In this document: one piece after another, positions 1 to 7,678 of the stretch
Position numbering within the stretch: position 1 is the first letter of the stretch
Layout: the number at the start of each line of letters is the position of its first letter
Translations under genes and position numbers: made by a program
The notes under the pieces: generated by a model
Databases searched by the model: none
What the model was told of the DNA's origin: nothing
What the model saw: the letters and a program-made list of their open reading frames with translations, nothing else
From: VFMC01 sp046331225
GTDB lineage: Bacteria > Actinomycetota > Acidimicrobiia > Acidimicrobiales > Ilumatobacteraceae
Reading direction: 5' to 3'
Length of the DNA: 64,000 nucleotides
Assembly (NCBI GenBank): GCA_046331225.1
Contig: JAXLRF010000002.1
Coordinates: 558,001-622,000, forward strand

Positions 1-108
1 GCCGGTCGCGCCACGATCGCCGGGATGCGGTACGCACCGCGGCTCGTCGCCGGCCGCCTGCTCGGCCGCGCTCGGCGCGTGGCGCCGCAGATGCTGGGCC
101 GACGCTGA
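1..108 (+). CDS. C-terminal end of an unidentified protein (cut by window edge)
   Basis: The first 108 bases read in one open frame and end in TGA, giving 35 residues that are Arg- and Gly-rich and finish in MLGRR. The gene starts outside the window. It points towards the polysaccharide operon, so the two converge across the 45-bp gap at 109-153, in which I see no terminator hairpin. The piece is too short to identify. Confidence 0.5.
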   Translation, partial: AGRATIAGMRYAPRLVAGRLLGRARRVAPQMLGRR

Positions 109-153
109 ACACTGCTCGCTCACGGCCACCGAAGCCACCGACACCACAGGTCC

Positions 154-879
154 TCAGCCGTCCGCGCGCTTCACCGCTCGCACGCACACGAGCATCGGGT
201 ACTGCGGATCGGCCTGCTCGAGCTCGGCCGTGGTGAGCTCCTCGGCCGCGATGCCCTCGAGGAACGAGATCGTCGTGAGGACGTTGCCGAACACCGAGAG
301 CTCGACGTCGTCACCGAACTCGTCCCGGAAGAGCCGTTGCGCGGCGTTCGGCCGTACCGTCCACTGCCACATGTCGCGCCACTCGTCGGCCCCGGTGTGA
401 GCGATGCCTGGGCAAGTGACGAGCGCGACGCCGCCCGGCTTGAGGATGCGGTGCAGGGTGGCCACAGCAGCTCGGAGGTCGTACACGTATTGCAGGGTCT
501 GTGTGATCAGCAGACAATCGAACGCGTCGGACGGCAAGAAGGAGCCGTCGGCGAGGTCCCCGACGAAATCGGCTTCGGGGTTGTCGGCGTGGATGTGCAA
601 GACGTCGGCCTGGGCGACTCTCTCACCTCCGAAGGCTCTGGTGTAGGTCGAATCCCCGATCTCGAGCACGCGGCCTCTGACGTCCTCGGCGTGGCTCGAC
701 AGGAACTGGTCGATGTACCACCGGTCGACCGGGGTACCGCGATCGAAGCCGAACCAACGGCTGACCGGCTCCACACTGCGCAGCGATCCCCAGCGCACCG
801 CGGCCCGACCGAACCGGGACCGAAGGCGATCGCGGAGCCTCGTCGGCAGCAGGGCCGATATCGATCGGGTCAATCTCAT
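154..879 (-). CDS. Class I SAM-dependent methyltransferase of polysaccharide operon
   Basis: A 241-aa protein with a Rossmann-type methyltransferase fold: motif I VLEIGDSTYT at about residues 71-80, an acidic strand near 97-109, and the post-motif LKPGG at 147-150. It probably transfers a methyl group from S-adenosylmethionine to a sugar or lipid-linked glycan; the acceptor cannot be read from sequence. I start it at the ATG at 879 rather than further upstream, because this ATG overlaps the deacetylase stop as ATGA, the same coupling used through the operon. It is the last gene of the minus-strand cluster. Methyl caps end chain growth in some ABC-exported O-antigens, which would suit this context, but that is inference. 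Confidence 0.8.
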   Translation of the reverse strand: MRLTRSISALLPTRLRDRLRSRFGRAAVRWGSLRSVEPVSRWFGFDRGTPVDRWYIDQFLSSHAEDVRGRVLEIGDSTYTRAFGGERVAQADVLHIHADNPEADFVGDLADGSFLPSDAFDCLLITQTLQYVYDLRAAVATLHRILKPGGVALVTCPGIAHTGADEWRDMWQWTVRPNAAQRLFRDEFGDDVELSVFGNVLTTISFLEGIAAEELTTAELEQADPQYPMLVCVRAVKRADG

Positions 880-1562
880 GCGCGGTCGAACTCCGGCGAA
901 ATCGGGACGAAGTCCAAGCCGTTGTCTCGGACAGCTCGGACGATCTTCGGTACGGCGTTCACCGTCGCGGACCGGTCCCGCGCCGCCTCGGACTCGGGAA
1001 GCTCCGCAGCATCGTGGAGCAGCACGATGTCCCCCGACTGTGCAGCGGAACACCGACGCGCGATCTCGGCGGAGGTGATGCCGTCTCGCCAGTCCTCGGG
1101 ATCCACGCTCCACAGCCACGTACGAAGACCGGCGCGACGGCTCATCGCAGCGCTTCGCCAGGTCACGAGACCCGTCGGCGGTCGGAAGAGCCACACCGGC
1201 GCGCCGGTCACGCTCTCGACCTGCTGGCGACCTCGTTCGAACGACCTGCGCATGGCACGGAGGCTCTGAGTGCGCGGATGAGCGTGCTCATCACTGTGGG
1301 AACCGACCGTGTGACCGTCGCTCAGCATCCGGCGAACGATCTCCGGATGATCCAGAGCGCGACGCCCCACACAGAAGAACGTTGCTCGAACCTGCAGCCT
1401 GGCGAGTTCGTCGAGCAGGACCGGGGTCCACTTCGGATCAGGACCGTCGTCGAAGCTCAGGCACACACCACCGTTCGGCAGCATGCAGCGCACGAAACCG
1501 AGTCGGTGCCTCATCCGCTCGCCATCGAGGTGCCATCGGGCAGCGTCGACGAATCGATTCAT
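876..1562 (-). CDS. NodB-type polysaccharide deacetylase
   Basis: A 228-aa carbohydrate esterase family 4 protein. It has the metal/catalytic motif SFDDGP near residues 36-41, SHSDEH (HxxxH ligand pair) near 88-93, RPPTG near 127-131 and a late LLHD. These proteins remove N- or O-acetyl groups from sugars. No clear signal peptide is visible, so action on a cytoplasmic or lipid-linked intermediate is possible. The start is the ATG at 1562: it overlaps the ABC ATPase stop (ATGA) and follows a strong GGAGG four bases upstream. A longer reading frame would run into the ATPase gene. It overlaps the methyltransferase by 4 bp. Confidence 0.88.
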   Translation of the reverse strand: MNRFVDAARWHLDGERMRHRLGFVRCMLPNGGVCLSFDDGPDPKWTPVLLDELARLQVRATFFCVGRRALDHPEIVRRMLSDGHTVGSHSDEHAHPRTQSLRAMRRSFERGRQQVESVTGAPVWLFRPPTGLVTWRSAAMSRRAGLRTWLWSVDPEDWRDGITSAEIARRCSAAQSGDIVLLHDAAELPESEAARDRSATVNAVPKIVRAVRDNGLDFVPISPEFDRA

Positions 1563-2785
1563 CGTACCTCCCCGATCGGACCATTGGGACCGTCGAGCGT
1601 GAACTCGCATCGAATGTTCACCACTGGGCCGGGGCCGTGCCAACCCGTCGGTCCGCCCACGACCTCGAACGCGATCGAACGGTCGGTGTTGATGAACTCC
1701 TGGTAGGGGTTTCCCGCCCAGAACGTCACCTCGAACCGTCCAGGGGTGAGCACGCCCGGCAGAGTCATGGTGCCTTCGTAGGTGCCACTCTCCAGACGCG
1801 TCGCGAACGGAGGAAAGTCCTCCAGGACGGGTCGGCCTCGGGTGTCGAAGAGGGTGATGGCTGCCTGGAACGGCTCGAGGAAGTGGTCGGCTGTCAACCT
1901 GAACGAGAACCTGACCGGCTCTCCTTCGGGGATCACGGCTCCGGCGCCCGACTCGACCGCGACCGCGAAGTGCTCGAGCCGCAACCCGACGTCACCGACG
2001 GTCCACCGGCTCGGGTCCTGCAGCGTGGGCGTCGCCGCGGCCAGGTACGCGTCGAGCACTTCGGCCGCCGGACCGTCGGCCATCACGGTGCCCTTGTCGA
2101 GCCACACCACCCGTTCGCACAGCGCGGCGACCGCGTTGAGGTCGTGGCTCACGAACACGATCGCGCGTCCCTCGGCCTCGACGTCGGACATCCGACGCAG
2201 GCACTTCTGCTGGAACTCGGCGTCACCGACGGCCAGCACCTCGTCGACGACCAAGATCTCGGTGTCGAGATGCGCCGCCACGGCGAACGCGAGGCGCAGG
2301 TACATGCCCGACGAGTAGCGCTTCACCGGCGTGTCGAGGAATCGCTCGACGCCGGCGAAGTCGACGATGGCATCCAGTTGCTCGGAGATCCGCTTGCGCG
2401 GCAGGCCGAGGATCGCGCCGTTGAGGTACACGTTCTCGCGTCCGGTGAGATCGCCGTGGAAGCCCGTGCCGACCTCGAGCAAGGACCCGACCCGACCGCG
2501 CGTGCGCGACGCCCCGGAGGTGGGTTCGGTGATGCGTGCGAGCACCTTCAGCAACGTCGACTTGCCGGCGCCGTTTCGACCCACCACGCCGATCGCCTCG
2601 CCCTCCGACACGGCGAACGACACGTCGTTCAGTGCGACGAGCTCGCGCCGTTCGTCGGCCTGCTCGGCGCGACCTGCGAGCCGACGACCGGCGTTGACGA
2701 TCGTCTCGCGCAGGTCGCCCGCGCCGAGATGGCCGAGCTTGTACCGCTTGGTGACGTGGTCGACCTCGATCGCGTGGCGGCTCAT
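1559..2785 (-). CDS. ABC-2 polysaccharide exporter ATPase with Wzt-like C-terminal domain
   Basis: A 408-aa ABC ATPase: Walker A GRNGAGKST (residues 69-77), signature YSSGM (157-161), Walker B ILVVDEVLAVGD (177-188) and H-loop H214. This is the TagH/RfbB/Wzt branch. Beyond about residue 265 lies a beta-rich domain of about 140 residues, which matches the carbohydrate-binding tail of Wzt proteins that recognise a capped glycan before export. It pairs with the permease just upstream (TGATG junction). The partner methyltransferase and deacetylase downstream may make the feature that the tail recognises; this is inference. Length fits Wzt-type ATPases. Confidence 0.9.
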   Translation of the reverse strand: MSRHAIEVDHVTKRYKLGHLGAGDLRETIVNAGRRLAGRAEQADERRELVALNDVSFAVSEGEAIGVVGRNGAGKSTLLKVLARITEPTSGASRTRGRVGSLLEVGTGFHGDLTGRENVYLNGAILGLPRKRISEQLDAIVDFAGVERFLDTPVKRYSSGMYLRLAFAVAAHLDTEILVVDEVLAVGDAEFQQKCLRRMSDVEAEGRAIVFVSHDLNAVAALCERVVWLDKGTVMADGPAAEVLDAYLAAATPTLQDPSRWTVGDVGLRLEHFAVAVESGAGAVIPEGEPVRFSFRLTADHFLEPFQAAITLFDTRGRPVLEDFPPFATRLESGTYEGTMTLPGVLTPGRFEVTFWAGNPYQEFINTDRSIAFEVVGGPTGWHGPGPVVNIRCEFTLDGPNGPIGEVR

Positions 2786-3603
2786 CAGATCACGTCCGAG
2801 AAGCGACGTTCGGCCTGCTGGAACAACGTGACTCCGAGCACGAGCAGGACCACCGACACACCGACCGACGAGAGCCACCAGGCGTGCGGTTGGTCGGCGC
2901 CGAGCAGGCTCCACCGGATGGCCGACACGATTCCGGCGAAGGGGTTGAGGCCGTACACCCACGCCCAGGCACCGTCGACGAGGTCGGGCGAGTACGCGAC
3001 CGGCGTGAGGAAGAACAACACCTGGAGCAGCATCGGGTACGTGTAGCGCACGTCGCGGAAGCGGACGTTGAGCGTGGCGAACACGAGCGACACGCCCACG
3101 GTTGCGAGCACGAGCAGGGCCAACGCCACCGGCAGGGCGAGCAGTTCGATGCCGGGGAATTGCCCGTCGATCGCGGCCACGATCGACGCGAGCACCAGCG
3201 CGATGCCCATGTCGACCACGCCCGGGAGCAGCGATCCGATCGGCGCCAGGATGCGCGGGAAGTACACCTTGGTGATCAGGTCGACCTGGCCGACCAGCGA
3301 CTGGCTCGCCGCCGACGACGCCGACGAGAAGTACGACCACGCGGCGAACCCGGCGAGCGTGAACGCCAGGTGCGAGGTGCCCTCCGGCGCCACTTTCGCG
3401 AGGCGACCGAACACCAGCACCAGCGCGATCGAGGCGGCCAAGGGCTCGAGCAACGCCCAGGCCACCCCCAGGATGGTCTGGCGGTACCGCACCTTGAAGT
3501 CGCGGGTCGCGAACGTGAGCGCGAGGTCGCGCCGCCGCCACGCCTCGCCGAGCGCGAGCCGACGCCAGCCGCGCTTGGGTTCGTTGACGATCCAGTCGCT
3601 CAC
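2785..3603 (-). CDS. ABC-2 type polysaccharide export permease (Wzm/TagG-like)
   Basis: A 272-aa integral membrane protein with about six hydrophobic segments and a cytoplasmic start containing the typical FATRDFKVRYRQTILG segment of O-antigen/teichoic-acid exporters, followed by WALLEPL. It forms the membrane channel for the ATPase encoded directly downstream. I choose the GTG at 3603, which overlaps the glycosyltransferase stop (GTGA). The upstream part of the open frame is Arg/Ala/Gly-rich and belongs to the shadow of the preceding gene. It ends in the TGATG that begins the ATPase. Confidence 0.9.
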   Translation of the reverse strand: MSDWIVNEPKRGWRRLALGEAWRRRDLALTFATRDFKVRYRQTILGVAWALLEPLAASIALVLVFGRLAKVAPEGTSHLAFTLAGFAAWSYFSSASSAASQSLVGQVDLITKVYFPRILAPIGSLLPGVVDMGIALVLASIVAAIDGQFPGIELLALPVALALLVLATVGVSLVFATLNVRFRDVRYTYPMLLQVLFFLTPVAYSPDLVDGAWAWVYGLNPFAGIVSAIRWSLLGADQPHAWWLSSVGVSVVLLVLGVTLFQQAERRFSDVI

Positions 3604-4583
3604 ACCATCACCTCGCTGGATTGTGGCCTGACACCGGCCAGCGCGGCGACCACCATCGGATCCTCGCGGAGCCGCTGCGTCTGTCGGTGCGATCGGACGC
3701 GCCGTGCCCAGTTGGGCGCGAGCAGGATCGTCACGATCGACGCGACCATCGCTCGCGGCACCAGGTCGTGCAGTTGCCAGGCCGCCCGGGCGCCGGGCCC
3801 GAGCCCACCACCTCGGCGAGCACGGCGCACGACCCATTCGACCATCGGGAACCGCCCGCCGTCACCGCCACGTCGCTGCCGACGCAGCGAGCGGAAGCGA
3901 TCGCGGATCACGAGCAGCTCGCGCCGGCTCTTGGTCTGGTCGGCGCTCATCTGTCCCGGGTGCACGACGTACAACACGAGGGGCTCCGGCAGGACCGCTG
4001 GCCGGCCCGCCTCGATGGCACAGCGGGTCCAGAGCTCCCAGTCGGCGAACATCGACAGGGCGGGATCGAATCCACCGATCGTGTCGAGCAGCGCGCGCTC
4101 GACGACCACGCCGCTGCACCCGCCCGGCACGACGTTCGAGCCGAGCAACCACTCGACGTCCATCGCGTCGTAGGTGCGGGCCAACGCCAGCGGTTCGAGC
4201 GCCGGGGTCACCTCCAAGGCGGCGACGATCGACCACCGCGCCCCCGACGACCGCAGCTCGGCCAGCTGTGCCGACAGCTTGGTCGGCAACCAGTAGTCGT
4301 CGTCGTCGACGAACGCCACCCACCGTCCGGTCGCTGCGGCGATGCCGGCGTTGCGCGCCTTCGAGACGCCACCGTTCGGGTCGAGGTGCACCACGCGCAG
4401 GCGCGGATCGTCGACCGAGGCGAGCACCGAGCGGGTGTGGTCTTTCGAGCCGTCGTCGACGACGATCACCTCGATCGACGGGTGGTCCCGCTCGAGCACC
4501 GACGCGAGCGCCCACGTCAGGCGATCGGCCCGGTTGTGCGTCGGCATCACCACCGACACCACCTCGTCACGCAGGTCGCTCAC
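3600..4583 (-). CDS. GT2 family glycosyltransferase
   Basis: A 327-aa protein with a GT-A fold: N-terminal VSVVMPTHNRADRL, then IEVIVVDDGSKDHT, NGGVSKARNAGI and the DxD-like WVAFVDDDDYW that binds the metal and nucleotide sugar. It transfers one sugar onto a lipid-linked or polysaccharide acceptor; donor and acceptor cannot be told. The start is the GTG at 4583, in GTGA overlap with the preceding transferase. The gene ends ATG GTG TGA at 3600, inside the start of the ABC permease. It has no evident membrane helices. Confidence 0.88.
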   Translation of the reverse strand: MSDLRDEVVSVVMPTHNRADRLTWALASVLERDHPSIEVIVVDDGSKDHTRSVLASVDDPRLRVVHLDPNGGVSKARNAGIAAATGRWVAFVDDDDYWLPTKLSAQLAELRSSGARWSIVAALEVTPALEPLALARTYDAMDVEWLLGSNVVPGGCSGVVVERALLDTIGGFDPALSMFADWELWTRCAIEAGRPAVLPEPLVLYVVHPGQMSADQTKSRRELLVIRDRFRSLRRQRRGGDGGRFPMVEWVVRRARRGGGLGPGARAAWQLHDLVPRAMVASIVTILLAPNWARRVRSHRQTQRLREDPMVVAALAGVRPQSSEVMV

Positions 4584-5575
4584 GAGCGCGCCCCTGCGAC
4601 GAACGCGTCGAGGAACACCTGGCGACCACCCAACGCTCCGGCCAGGCCGTCGTAGTAGCGCAGGTTGTGCACGAGGCTGAACCCGCCGCGCCCCACGCGC
4701 TCGGCACCGAGGCGGTCGGCCAGCCGAGCGAGCGCGACCAGCACCGTGGTGGCCGACTCGATCGCTGCCGGACGCCCCACGGTGAGGCGGGTGAGCACCC
4801 GCGTCACGCGGTTGCGACCGGGGAACTCGTCGATCAGTGCGTCGAGCAGCCACGCGTGGCCGTCGCGCACCGTCTCGACGTCGTGCACGCCGTAGGCACC
4901 GGGGATCGCCAGCCACGAACGCAGGCTCCGCTCGGCGTGGTGCCACCCGACGGCGTCGGGTGCGAACACGAACCCCACGCCGGCGTCGTCGAGCCGGTAC
5001 GCGAGCTCGGTGTCCTCGGCGCGCCGTCGGTTCGCGTCGAACCCGCCGACCGCGGCGAAGACCGACGCGGGCACCGAGGCGTTGCCGCTGTAGAACAGCC
5101 GTGGCGAGGGCTCCCAGCGACCGGACGCGAGCGCGTCGTACGACTTCTCGAGCATGGCGTGTTCCCACCGTACCCACGGTGACTGGCGCGAGTCGACCGG
5201 TCTGAGCATGGGTCCGAATCCTGCGACATCCCCACCCGCGCGACGGTGCGCCGCCAGGTGGTGCACCAGCAGATCGGCGCTCGGCACCACGTCGTCGTCG
5301 ACGAAGACGAGGAGCCTGCCGGACGCGACCGCCGCACCGGCGTTGCGTGCGACGGAGGGCCCGGCGTTGGCCTCGCGCAGCGCCACACGCCGCGGACCGG
5401 CCGCCTCCCAGGTGCGCAGCAGCGCATCGGTGCCGTCGGTCGACCCGTCCGACACCACGATCACCTCGAACCGCTCGCCGTCGAGCGTCTGATGGTCGAG
5501 CGCGTCGAGCACGCGAGCCAGCACGGCACGCCGGTTGTAGGTGGGCACCACCACCGAGACGTCGAGCTCGCTCAC
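4580..5575 (-). CDS. GT2 family glycosyltransferase
   Basis: A 331-aa GT-A enzyme that begins DVSVVVPTYNRRAVL and continues with FEVIVVSDGSTDGTD, NAGPSVARNAGAA and LLVFVDDDVVPS (DxD). A later GGFDANRRRAEDTELAYRL matches the galactosyltransferase-like C-terminal part of many GT2 proteins (acceptor-side ED). The start is GTG 5575 in GTGA overlap with the acyltransferase. It is a divergent paralogue of the next gene, sharing the fold and motif order but with a different C-terminal half, so a different linkage is likely. Confidence 0.88.
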   Translation of the reverse strand: MSELDVSVVVPTYNRRAVLARVLDALDHQTLDGERFEVIVVSDGSTDGTDALLRTWEAAGPRRVALREANAGPSVARNAGAAVASGRLLVFVDDDVVPSADLLVHHLAAHRRAGGDVAGFGPMLRPVDSRQSPWVRWEHAMLEKSYDALASGRWEPSPRLFYSGNASVPASVFAAVGGFDANRRRAEDTELAYRLDDAGVGFVFAPDAVGWHHAERSLRSWLAIPGAYGVHDVETVRDGHAWLLDALIDEFPGRNRVTRVLTRLTVGRPAAIESATTVLVALARLADRLGAERVGRGGFSLVHNLRYYDGLAGALGGRQVFLDAFVAGARS

Positions 5576-6168
5576 GACTCGCTCCCCTCGATCGGCAACC
5601 GCTCGCCGTCGGCGCCCAGGCGGGCGAGCAGGCGCGCCGGCACCCCGCCGACCAGCGTGTCGGGAGCGACGTCGGTGCGCACCACCGCGCCGGCGGCCAC
5701 GACGGCACCCCGCCCGATGGTGACGCCCGGCAGGATCGTGGCACGCGTCGAGACCCACGCCCCATCCTCGATCACCACCGGTCGGGCGACGAGATCGCCA
5801 TGGCGTCGGTCGTGCGGTCCGATCAGGTGTGCGTTGGTGATGATCCGCACGTCCTGACCGAGCGCCACACGGTCGCCGAGCTCGACCGCGGCCGTCGCCT
5901 CGATCGACACACCGTGGTTGATCACGCACCCGCGACCGATGCGCAGCCGGTGCTGGATGCCCCGACCACCGGTGAGCTGCAACGCGCCCATGACCACGGT
6001 CTCGCGACCCACGTGAAACCCCAGCCGGCGCAGCACCAGCGGTCGCAGACGGAGGCCGGTCATCGGCGGCAGCCACGACGTGAGCGCGTGCGCGACGACC
6101 GCGCGGGGCTCGGCGTCACCGAGTTCGTTGGCGAGCACCCGACGCAGGCGAGCGAGGTCAACCGGCAT
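5572..6168 (-). CDS. Left-handed beta-helix (hexapeptide repeat) acyltransferase
   Basis: A 198-aa protein. Its second half shows hexapeptide periodicity: HRLRIGRGCVINHG, AVELGDRVALGQDV, then PVVIEDGAWVST, ATILPGVTIGRGAVVAAGAVV and a VGGVPARLL ending, typical of maltose/galactoside O-acetyltransferases. The likely catalytic His is in TNAHLIG. It probably acetylates a sugar of the exported polymer. The ATG at 6168 overlaps the flippase end by 11 bp and its stop overlaps the next GTG start. The presence of both an acetyltransferase and a deacetylase in one operon suggests controlled acetylation of the glycan (inference). Confidence 0.87.
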   Translation of the reverse strand: MPVDLARLRRVLANELGDAEPRAVVAHALTSWLPPMTGLRLRPLVLRRLGFHVGRETVVMGALQLTGGRGIQHRLRIGRGCVINHGVSIEATAAVELGDRVALGQDVRIITNAHLIGPHDRRHGDLVARPVVIEDGAWVSTRATILPGVTIGRGAVVAAGAVVRTDVAPDTLVGGVPARLLARLGADGERLPIEGSES

Positions 6169-7678
6169 CGCTCATCACCTCCTCGGGACGTGGTGCGCGC
6201 AGCGAACGCACCGCGTCGCGCAGCAGCTCACGCCGTCGCGCATCGACGGCACCGGAGACCAGCACCGCCACCGGGTAGACCACGGCCCCGATCGCGATGG
6301 GCACGAGCAGGGGCAGATCGCGCGACAGCCACACGAGCACCGACATCACGGCGCCGGCGACCGTCGCCTTGAGCATCACGGCGATCAGCGGTGCCCGCAC
6401 GAGCCGCACCCCGAGCGTCGACGCGCCGACGGCCACGATCACGAGCTCGGTCAACACGTACGACAGTGCTCCGCCGATCGCACCGTTGCCGAACCGGCGA
6501 TCGGCCCACGGCACGAGCAGCAGGTCGAGCACGAACGTCGCCGCCGCGGCGCCGAACATCAGACGCACCCACACCCGCACGCGATCCATCGCCGTCGCCA
6601 CGTACCCCAGCAGGGTGGCGAGGTAGGTGGGCACCAGCGCGGCGCCGAACACCGCGAGGGTGCGTCCCGTGCCGGCGAAGCCGTCGCCGAACACGAACGT
6701 GGCGAGTCGCGGACCGAGCACCACGAGGCCGAGCCCGAGCGGCACGGCCACCACGTACGTGAACGCGACGCAGTCGCCCAGCACCTGCTCGACCTCGTGA
6801 ACCGGTCGCGTCGGCAACCTGGCGAACACCGGGAACAGCGCCGCCAGCACCACCGACGGCACGAAGAACATCGTGCGGTAGATCTGGTCGGCGGTGCCGT
6901 ACCAGCCCACCGTGCGATCGTCGACGAGCATCGAGATCACCACGGTGTCGATCTGCTGGTACAGGATGCGCCCGCCCTCGAGCAGCAGGTACGGCAGGCC
7001 GAGCCCCAACGTGGCCCGCACCATCGCCGGCCGTGCCCACAGACGCACGGGCGTGGCACGACGGCCCGCTGCGTACACCACCGCCGCACCGCATGCCGCC
7101 GACAGCACCCACGCGGCGGCCACGACCACCACACTGCGGTCGAGCGCCACGAGCGCCACCACCGCGACGACGAGGACCGCCTTGATCGTCATGTCGCCGA
7201 TCGACAGCACGTGCATCCGTTCGACACCTTGCAGCGCTGCACGCAACGGGCCGATCAGCAGGCCGATCGACGATCCGAGGCCGATCACGGCAACGAGCCG
7301 GATCTTCTCGCCGTCGGCGCCGGCGAGGGCGAGCACGCCCACCAAGGTGGGCCACGCCACGGCCAGGAGCGCGACGCGAGCGGCCGTGGCTCGGCCCGTG
7401 AGATCGACGGCGGTCGAGGCGTCGCGGGCGACGGCCTTGGTGATCGCCGTGTCGGTGCCGAACGCGACCGCGGCGCTCGCGAGCGCCCACAGCGACTGCG
7501 CGAAGTAGAGGCGCCCGACCGCCGACGCGCCGAGGTGGCGCGGCAGCACGAAGGCGAGCACGAGCGCCAGGCTCCAGGTGAACAGCTGACTGGCGGTGAG
7601 CCAGACCACGTTCTTCGCGACCCTCGAGCCACCGGCGGAGTCGGGGGGACCGGCAGCGGGTGCAGGTGCGTCAACCAT
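6158..7678 (-). CDS. Wzx/MATE-fold polysaccharide flippase
   Basis: A 506-aa polytopic membrane protein with about 12-14 hydrophobic segments, beginning with a Pro/Ala-rich cytoplasmic tail and then VWLTASQLFTWSLALVLAFVLPRHLGASAVGRLYFA, the usual start of oligosaccharide flippases (MOP superfamily). LPYLLLEGGRILYQQIDTVVISML and TAMDRVRVWVRLMFGAAA are characteristic later segments. It would flip a lipid-linked oligosaccharide across the membrane. The ATG at 7678 overlaps the stop of the preceding fusion gene by 8 bp. It shares an operon with a complete ABC-2 exporter, which is unusual because each is normally enough for one polymer. Confidence 0.88.
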   Translation of the reverse strand: MVDAPAPAAGPPDSAGGSRVAKNVVWLTASQLFTWSLALVLAFVLPRHLGASAVGRLYFAQSLWALASAAVAFGTDTAITKAVARDASTAVDLTGRATAARVALLAVAWPTLVGVLALAGADGEKIRLVAVIGLGSSIGLLIGPLRAALQGVERMHVLSIGDMTIKAVLVVAVVALVALDRSVVVVAAAWVLSAACGAAVVYAAGRRATPVRLWARPAMVRATLGLGLPYLLLEGGRILYQQIDTVVISMLVDDRTVGWYGTADQIYRTMFFVPSVVLAALFPVFARLPTRPVHEVEQVLGDCVAFTYVVAVPLGLGLVVLGPRLATFVFGDGFAGTGRTLAVFGAALVPTYLATLLGYVATAMDRVRVWVRLMFGAAAATFVLDLLLVPWADRRFGNGAIGGALSYVLTELVIVAVGASTLGVRLVRAPLIAVMLKATVAGAVMSVLVWLSRDLPLLVPIAIGAVVYPVAVLVSGAVDARRRELLRDAVRSLRAPRPEEVMSDAG

